Assembly: GCA_024404215.1 (NCBI GenBank)
Contig: JAKSQI010000050.1
Coordinates: forward strand, 1 to 9,379
Length of the DNA: 9,379 bases
Direction: 5' to 3'
Source of the DNA: Oscillospiraceae bacterium
GTDB lineage: Bacteria; Bacillota; Clostridia; Oscillospirales; Oscillospiraceae
Both the position numbers and the translations under genes were made by a program. Shown one piece after another: positions 6,323-9,379 of the stretch. Numbering within the stretch: position 1 is the first letter of the stretch; each line of letters starts with the position of its first letter. The notes beneath the pieces were generated by a model. The model was not told the origin of the DNA. It was given only the letters and a program-made list of their open reading frames with translations, and did no database searches.

Positions 6323-7513
6323 TCACCGGGCCAGATTTCTGTCCTCAATGAGATTAACAAAATCGGCATGGCTGGCAGAAGAATTGTAAGCACCAATGGC
6401 AGCCATGAGTTCATCGGAGCAGTAGGTATTATCGTACACATTCACGGATTCGGCGTAGAGCTCCATGAAGGTATCCTTATCGCCGGCATACCACATGTCC
6501 TGGGTCAGCCAGTAGGCCTCGCCGTTCTCCTTTACCAAAGCCATGTCTCCATAGATGGCATTCATCATGGCAACAAAGGTGGGGGCAACCATGGCCGCAT
6601 ACTTGCCAACCAGGCAATCCACCTCGCCGTTGGCAAAGCCTGTAGACATGTTTTCGCTGAAACAATCAATCAAGCCTACCTTCTGTCCGGGGTTGGCCTT
6701 CAGATAATCGTGGAGTTCCTTCTGGTGGGCTTCCATGGTGCAGCAGGAAGCCACACGGTCAGCGGAGCACATGGTCAGTGCCTTTTCAATGTTCTCCGTA
6801 TGAACGCCGGGATAGCCGGGGCAGATATAAACCTGGCCTCCCTCCCGGCCTTCCGCAGCCAGCATGGGCTCCTGTGCCGTCAGCAGCTCATCCATGCTGA
6901 CAGTCAGCTCATAGCCGGCCATGGTCAGAACCTCCAGGATGCCCTGGGTACGGCGGCTGTGCATGTTGTTGCCGTAAGAGGCACCGCCGGTAAATACCAG
7001 CCATTTCAGAGAGGAATTCACCCGGTCACCCAGCAGGGCAGCGGCAATGCTGACCCCGGCTTCGTTTTCAGCCTCGTTCCCGGGGGATACGACGCCCAGG
7101 AACTGGGGCTTATCCTTAACAGCCTCAAAGGCCTCTTCCGTGGGGGTCATGTTCTGCAGGGCATAGAACATGTCCTCACCGCAATAGTCCACAATGGCTT
7201 CCAGGTCATGGGTCATGAAGGAGATGATACCCTTGCAGCCGGCTTCTCTGGCACGGTCAATGAATTCCATCTCATCCTCCAGGGAAGTAATGGCATTGGA
7301 ATAAAAATACTCAACGCCAAAAGCATCCCCCAGGTTATTCTCCAGATAGGAGCGGAACATGAGAACCTCACTGTCGGTAGCGTTATAAGTCAGAACACCG
7401 ATTTTTACGGTTTCATAGCTGTCGGCCTCCGAAGCACTTTCGGTATGGCCGCAGCCGGTAAAAGCAAGCAGAACAAAAAGAACTGCCAATACTAATGCAA
7501 GACCCCTTTTCAT
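6323..7513 (-). CDS. Solute-binding lipoprotein, periplasmic binding protein type 1-like
   Basis: The 396-residue protein begins with a lipoprotein signal: a short MKRG charged start, a hydrophobic stretch, and FTGC with Cys21 as the lipidation site. An acidic/serine linker follows. The mature part opens with VKIGVLTYN and has alternating strand/helix segments (for example AGCKGIISFM and LKWLVFTGGASYGNN) typical of type 1 sugar-binding proteins. It would be anchored on the outer face of the membrane and bind a small ligand, perhaps a sugar. I recognise the fold type, not the exact subfamily. The ATG at 7513 is chosen because AGGAGG lies 7 nt upstream and the signal peptide starts there; an upstream ATG at 7531 lacks a good site. 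No permease or ATPase gene flanks it. Its leader has an unusual inverted repeat, and a LysR regulator lies directly upstream. Confidence 0.8.
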   Translation of the reverse strand: MKRGLALVLAVLFVLLAFTGCGHTESASEADSYETVKIGVLTYNATDSEVLMFRSYLENNLGDAFGVEYFYSNAITSLEDEMEFIDRAREAGCKGIISFMTHDLEAIVDYCGEDMFYALQNMTPTEEAFEAVKDKPQFLGVVSPGNEAENEAGVSIAAALLGDRVNSSLKWLVFTGGASYGNNMHSRRTQGILEVLTMAGYELTVSMDELLTAQEPMLAAEGREGGQVYICPGYPGVHTENIEKALTMCSADRVASCCTMEAHQKELHDYLKANPGQKVGLIDCFSENMSTGFANGEVDCLVGKYAAMVAPTFVAMMNAIYGDMALVKENGEAYWLTQDMWYAGDKDTFMELYAESVNVYDNTYCSDELMAAIGAYNSSASHADFVNLIEDRNLAR

Positions 7514-7515
7514 AA

Positions 7516-7575
7516 AAAATCCTCCTGTCATGAATGGGTTTTCATACCCTAGTTATATCATGACAAGAGGATTTT
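7516..7575 (-). promoter_or_regulatory. Inverted repeat covering the lipoprotein ribosome site: terminator/attenuator candidate
   Basis: Arms 7516-7533 and 7558-7575 are 18 bp each and differ from perfect inverse match at one position, which becomes a G-U pair in minus-strand RNA. The helix is therefore continuous. The 24-nt loop holds a small GGGT/ACCC hairpin. The 3' arm contains the AGGAGG ribosome site of the lipoprotein gene (7521-7526) and ends in a run of six T before the start codon. The LysR stop is 18 nt before the structure. It can end LysR transcripts and hide the ribosome site on any read-through RNA. Confidence 0.65.
7552..7560 (-). promoter_or_regulatory. Possible extended -10 promoter inside the repeat loop
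   Basis: On minus, TGATATAAC fits an extended -10 (TGn plus TATAAC). The TATAAC lies in the loop of the inverted repeat and the TGA in its arm. A transcript from here would start near 7546, lack the 5' arm and leave the lipoprotein ribosome site free. The -35 position (TAGCGA) is weak. Confidence 0.35.
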
Positions 7576-7593
7576 CGCTAATTCAGATATGGA

Positions 7594-8523
7594 CTAGCCT
7601 TTGATTCCACCGGCGCATACCCCCGGAGCTATCATTTCAAGGAACTCCCGGGCCACTTCGCTAAGCTGGGTGGATTTGCGCTTAATATAGCCCAGGGCAA
7701 AGCCCTCCCGACTATATTCCACCGGGATTTCCAGTATCTCTTTCCCGGTGGTCTTCCGGTTCGGGTAACCGGAGAAGCATAGGTAGACGCAATCGGTCTT
7801 TCGCAGAATACTCATCAGCACCGAGTCACTGTCAATCTCCACCGCATGGGCCATGCGATTCTCCAGCCCCAGGTCAGAATAGACCTGCTGCAGGTGATAG
7901 GTTTGAGAAAGGGTGTCCTCCCGGTACTTCACAAAGCGGAGATCCTGCAGCTGCTCCGGACGAATGCTGGTCTGCCCGGCCAAAGGATGGCCCTTTCTCA
8001 CACAGAGAACCACCTGGGCCGGAAGCAGCTCCCGAAATTCCATTTCCTTCTTTGCCAGCATGGTATGAAAGGCTTCCTTTTGCTTTTCGCCGATGTAGAG
8101 AAAGCCCATTCCGGCTTCCCCACGGTCTACAACGCCGATAACATCGGATATGCTTCCTTCCCAAAGCTCCAGGCAGAACTCGTTTTCATTCCGGCGGTTT
8201 ACCAGCTCCGCAAAGGCCTCCCCTATCAGATTGCTGGCCACCGTTGCCACATGGAAGCATTTTCGGTCCTCCAGGGTTTTTAAATCCTTCAGATTATTGA
8301 GAATGCCGATAATCTGCTGGGACTGGTCATACAGGGCCTTGCCGGCATCCGTCAAAAGTACACCGCCCCCCTGCCTTTTGAAAATGCGATAGCCCAGCTC
8401 CGCCTCCAGGCTGCCGATGACCTTGGATACATTGGACTGGGTTGTGTATAAATACTCGGATGCCTTATTAAAGCTGCCCATGTCCGCAGCCATTAGGACA
8501 TATTCTAACTGCTTGATTTCCAT
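7594..8523 (-). CDS. LysR-type transcriptional regulator
   Basis: The 309-residue product has the standard LysR plan. An N-terminal winged helix-turn-helix starts MEIKQLEYVLMAADMGSFNKA, with the recognition region YTTQSNVSKVIGSLE (26-40) and RIFKR. A linker and an effector-binding domain of about 220 residues follow. Length is typical. The frame extends upstream to an ATG at 8592, but that extra stretch is not LysR-like; the protein proper begins at 8523, where an AAAGG site is available. It lies upstream of the lipoprotein gene and divergent from the acyltransferase gene. LysR proteins often control the divergent neighbour, so either gene is a candidate target. The effector is unknown; nothing in the neighbourhood identifies it. 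Confidence 0.92.
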   Translation of the reverse strand: MEIKQLEYVLMAADMGSFNKASEYLYTTQSNVSKVIGSLEAELGYRIFKRQGGGVLLTDAGKALYDQSQQIIGILNNLKDLKTLEDRKCFHVATVASNLIGEAFAELVNRRNENEFCLELWEGSISDVIGVVDRGEAGMGFLYIGEKQKEAFHTMLAKKEMEFRELLPAQVVLCVRKGHPLAGQTSIRPEQLQDLRFVKYREDTLSQTYHLQQVYSDLGLENRMAHAVEIDSDSVLMSILRKTDCVYLCFSGYPNRKTTGKEILEIPVEYSREGFALGYIKRKSTQLSEVAREFLEMIAPGVCAGGIKG

Positions 8524-8604
8524 AGATGCCTTTATCCTTTCAGAGCAACCACCTGATGAACCCGCTTTTCCGCATTTTATGCTGCTGTTCATTCCCTTTG
8601 TCTT

Positions 8605-8613
8605 ATTATAGCA
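8605..8613 (-). promoter_or_regulatory. LysR gene promoter, extended -10
   Basis: On minus, TGCTATAAT is a full-consensus extended -10. No good -35 is seen at the usual spacing. A start near 8598 gives a leader of about 75 nt to the ATG at 8523, and would fall at the far upstream ATG (8592), further disfavouring that start. Confidence 0.55.
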
Positions 8614-8655
8614 CCGAGATTAACCGGGAAAAAGTCAGAAATTCACCCAATCATC

Positions 8656-8684
8656 TTGTTTGTATCTGTATTTCCGTATATAGT
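8656..8684 (+). promoter_or_regulatory. Promoter of the acyltransferase gene
   Basis: TTGTTT (8656-8661), a 17-bp spacer and TATAGT (8679-8684) make a good sigma-A pair. A start near 8691 precedes the GAGG ribosome site at 8705-8708. The spacer and -10 carry four GTAT repeats that could be a regulator site. Confidence 0.6.
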
Positions 8685-8714
8685 ATATGACATTATCCGG
8701 GAATGAGGTATACT

Positions 8715-9290
8715 ATGATTTTGTCTCAACCAAAAAGCCGCCGTCTGCTGCCGGATTTGCTGCGCTGTCTGGCCTGTCCGGCGGTTTTGCTGTTTCATAT
8801 GCAGCTGCTGCCCGGCGGTTATCTGGCTGTCTGCTGTTTTTTTACCCTAAGCGGTTATTTGATGGCCGCTTCCCTGCTGGGGCCGGAGTCCCCAGCCTTA
8901 GGCCGCTATTACAAAGGCCGCTTTCTCCGGCTTTGGCTGCCGGCAGCCGCCGCCGTTTTGCTCACCTTAGGAATCAGCTTCGGGCTCATGGGCCATGCCT
9001 GGCCCGGCATGAAGCAGGAGAGCCTTTCTGTTCTGCTGGGCTTCCATAACTTCCGCCAGATTGCCCTGCAGGACAACTATTTTGCCCCCCATAGCATAAC
9101 CCCCCTGCAGCCTTTGTGGTACACCTCGATTCTGATGCAGTTTACCCTTGTATTTCCCCCGGTCTTCCTGCTTCTGCGCAAAGCCGGACCAACTATGCGG
9201 ACCCTTTTGATACACGGACTGACTATAGCCGCCCTGCTTGCCTTTGGCCATTTTTGCCTGAAACAAAATTTATGGTCAGTTGTTTTATAA
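8715..9290 (+). CDS. Acyltransferase family 3 (OafA/YrhL-like) membrane protein, 3'-truncated
   Basis: The 191-residue product matches the N-terminal half of integral membrane acyltransferases, which move acetyl or similar groups from the cytoplasm to envelope sugars. Family residues are present: His28 in the first membrane helix (LRCLACPAVLLFHM), the FFTLSGYLM segment (42-50), the Arg69-x-x-Arg72 pair of GRFLRLWLP, and a later LWYTSILMQFTLVFPP block. Full proteins usually have 330 or more residues and about ten helices. This one stops at a TAA at 9290, just where GC content drops to 22%, so it has probably been cut by an insertion or rearrangement and may be inactive. I choose the ATG at 8715 because GAGG lies 6 nt upstream; an ATG at 8703 has no spaced ribosome site. 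Confidence 0.78.
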   Translation: MILSQPKSRRLLPDLLRCLACPAVLLFHMQLLPGGYLAVCCFFTLSGYLMAASLLGPESPALGRYYKGRFLRLWLPAAAAVLLTLGISFGLMGHAWPGMKQESLSVLLGFHNFRQIALQDNYFAPHSITPLQPLWYTSILMQFTLVFPPVFLLLRKAGPTMRTLLIHGLTIAALLAFGHFCLKQNLWSVVL

Positions 9291-9379
9291 CAGAGAGTTA
9301 CTTTTGCATCAGTATTTTCTTTTTTATATTCTTCTCTTACTCTTTTACAATCATTATATTTATTTTCACAAAATTCTTT
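9077..9379 (-). CDS. Possible 3' part of an AT-rich foreign gene, partial at window edge
   Basis: A minus-strand frame enters at the window edge and stays open for 100 codons to a TAG at 9077-9079. Its first 40 or so residues are rich in Lys, Glu, Asn, Tyr and Cys (for example KEFCENKYNDCKRVREEY) and use A/T-ending codons. The remainder merely reads antisense through the acyltransferase gene. I recognise no family. If real, it is a gene body that lost its natural end at the junction; chance openness of a short AT-rich stretch is the alternative. Confidence 0.25.
   Translation of the reverse strand, partial: KEFCENKYNDCKRVREEYKKENTDAKVTLCYKTTDHKFCFRQKWPKASRAAIVSPCIKRVRIVGPALRRSRKTGGNTRVNCIRIEVYHKGCRGVMLWGAK
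9261..9379. other. AT-rich tail beyond a composition junction
   Basis: By direct count 26 of 119 bases here are G or C (22%), against 31 of 60 in 9121-9180 and 38 of 60 in 8941-9000. The break falls close to 9255-9285. I find no clear terminal repeat, integrase or transposase in the part visible, so the nature of the incoming DNA, or an assembly chimera, cannot be decided. Confidence 0.7.

Noticed and set aside
8524..8592. 23-residue N-terminal extension of the LysR protein
   Set aside because: It is not LysR-like, and the extended -10 at 8605 predicts transcription starting only a few bases before that ATG.
9241..9379. Insertion sequence or group II intron end
   Set aside because: The composition break is real, but I could not find a terminal inverted repeat, an intron 5' GTGYG motif or transposase text in the visible 119 bases.
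1..9379. CRISPR arrays, tRNA or rRNA genes
   Set aside because: No regularly spaced repeats or tRNA/rRNA-like sequences were seen on either strand.

Overview
The window looks like a chromosomal segment from an anaerobic member of the Bacillota, probably class Clostridia and plausibly a mid-GC gut lineage. I infer this from the gene families: a CoA-dehydratase-activator cluster of the COG3580/COG3581/COG1924 type, a stand-alone prolyl-tRNA editing protein, a chromosomal TraX-like membrane protein and a clostridial-type solute-binding lipoprotein. Strong AGGAGG-type ribosome binding sites also fit. Nearly all genes lie on the minus strand; only the last gene on the right is on plus.

Layout, right to left, which is the direction of transcription for minus-strand genes. 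(a) 8524-8714 is a divergent intergenic region with a promoter for a LysR-type regulator (minus) and one for an acyltransferase-3 membrane protein (plus). The acyltransferase stops after 191 codons, where base composition collapses from 50-60% to 22% GC, so a sequence junction lies near 9255-9285. (b) 6323-8523 holds the LysR regulator followed by a solute-binding lipoprotein with no transporter genes beside it. Between them is an 18-bp inverted repeat whose 3' arm contains the lipoprotein's ribosome binding site; it can be read as a terminator, an attenuator or both. (c) 4886-6168 holds a TraX-like membrane protein and a small flavodoxin, probably one transcript. (d) 1099-4724 is a tight four-gene operon: two HgdB-like proteins of unknown function (COG3580 and COG3581), an HgdC-like ATPase activator and a prolyl-tRNA editing protein. 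The first three are joined by TAATG stop/start overlaps, and a clear intrinsic terminator ends the operon. (e) 1-966 is the start of a ribose operon: promoter region, a candidate operator, rbsD, then rbsA, which leaves the window just as the ABC signature begins.

How the genes fit together: the four-gene operon is the most interesting unit. By family, the activator uses ATP to fire single low-potential electrons into an iron-sulfur partner, and the two HgdB-like proteins are the obvious partner. No CoA ligase, CoA transferase or fermentation gene is nearby, so the substrate cannot be named. The flavodoxin immediately upstream could be an electron carrier, but it belongs to a separate transcript and the link is only positional. 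The ribose genes and the lipoprotein both suggest small-sugar uptake, yet they are in different transcription units.
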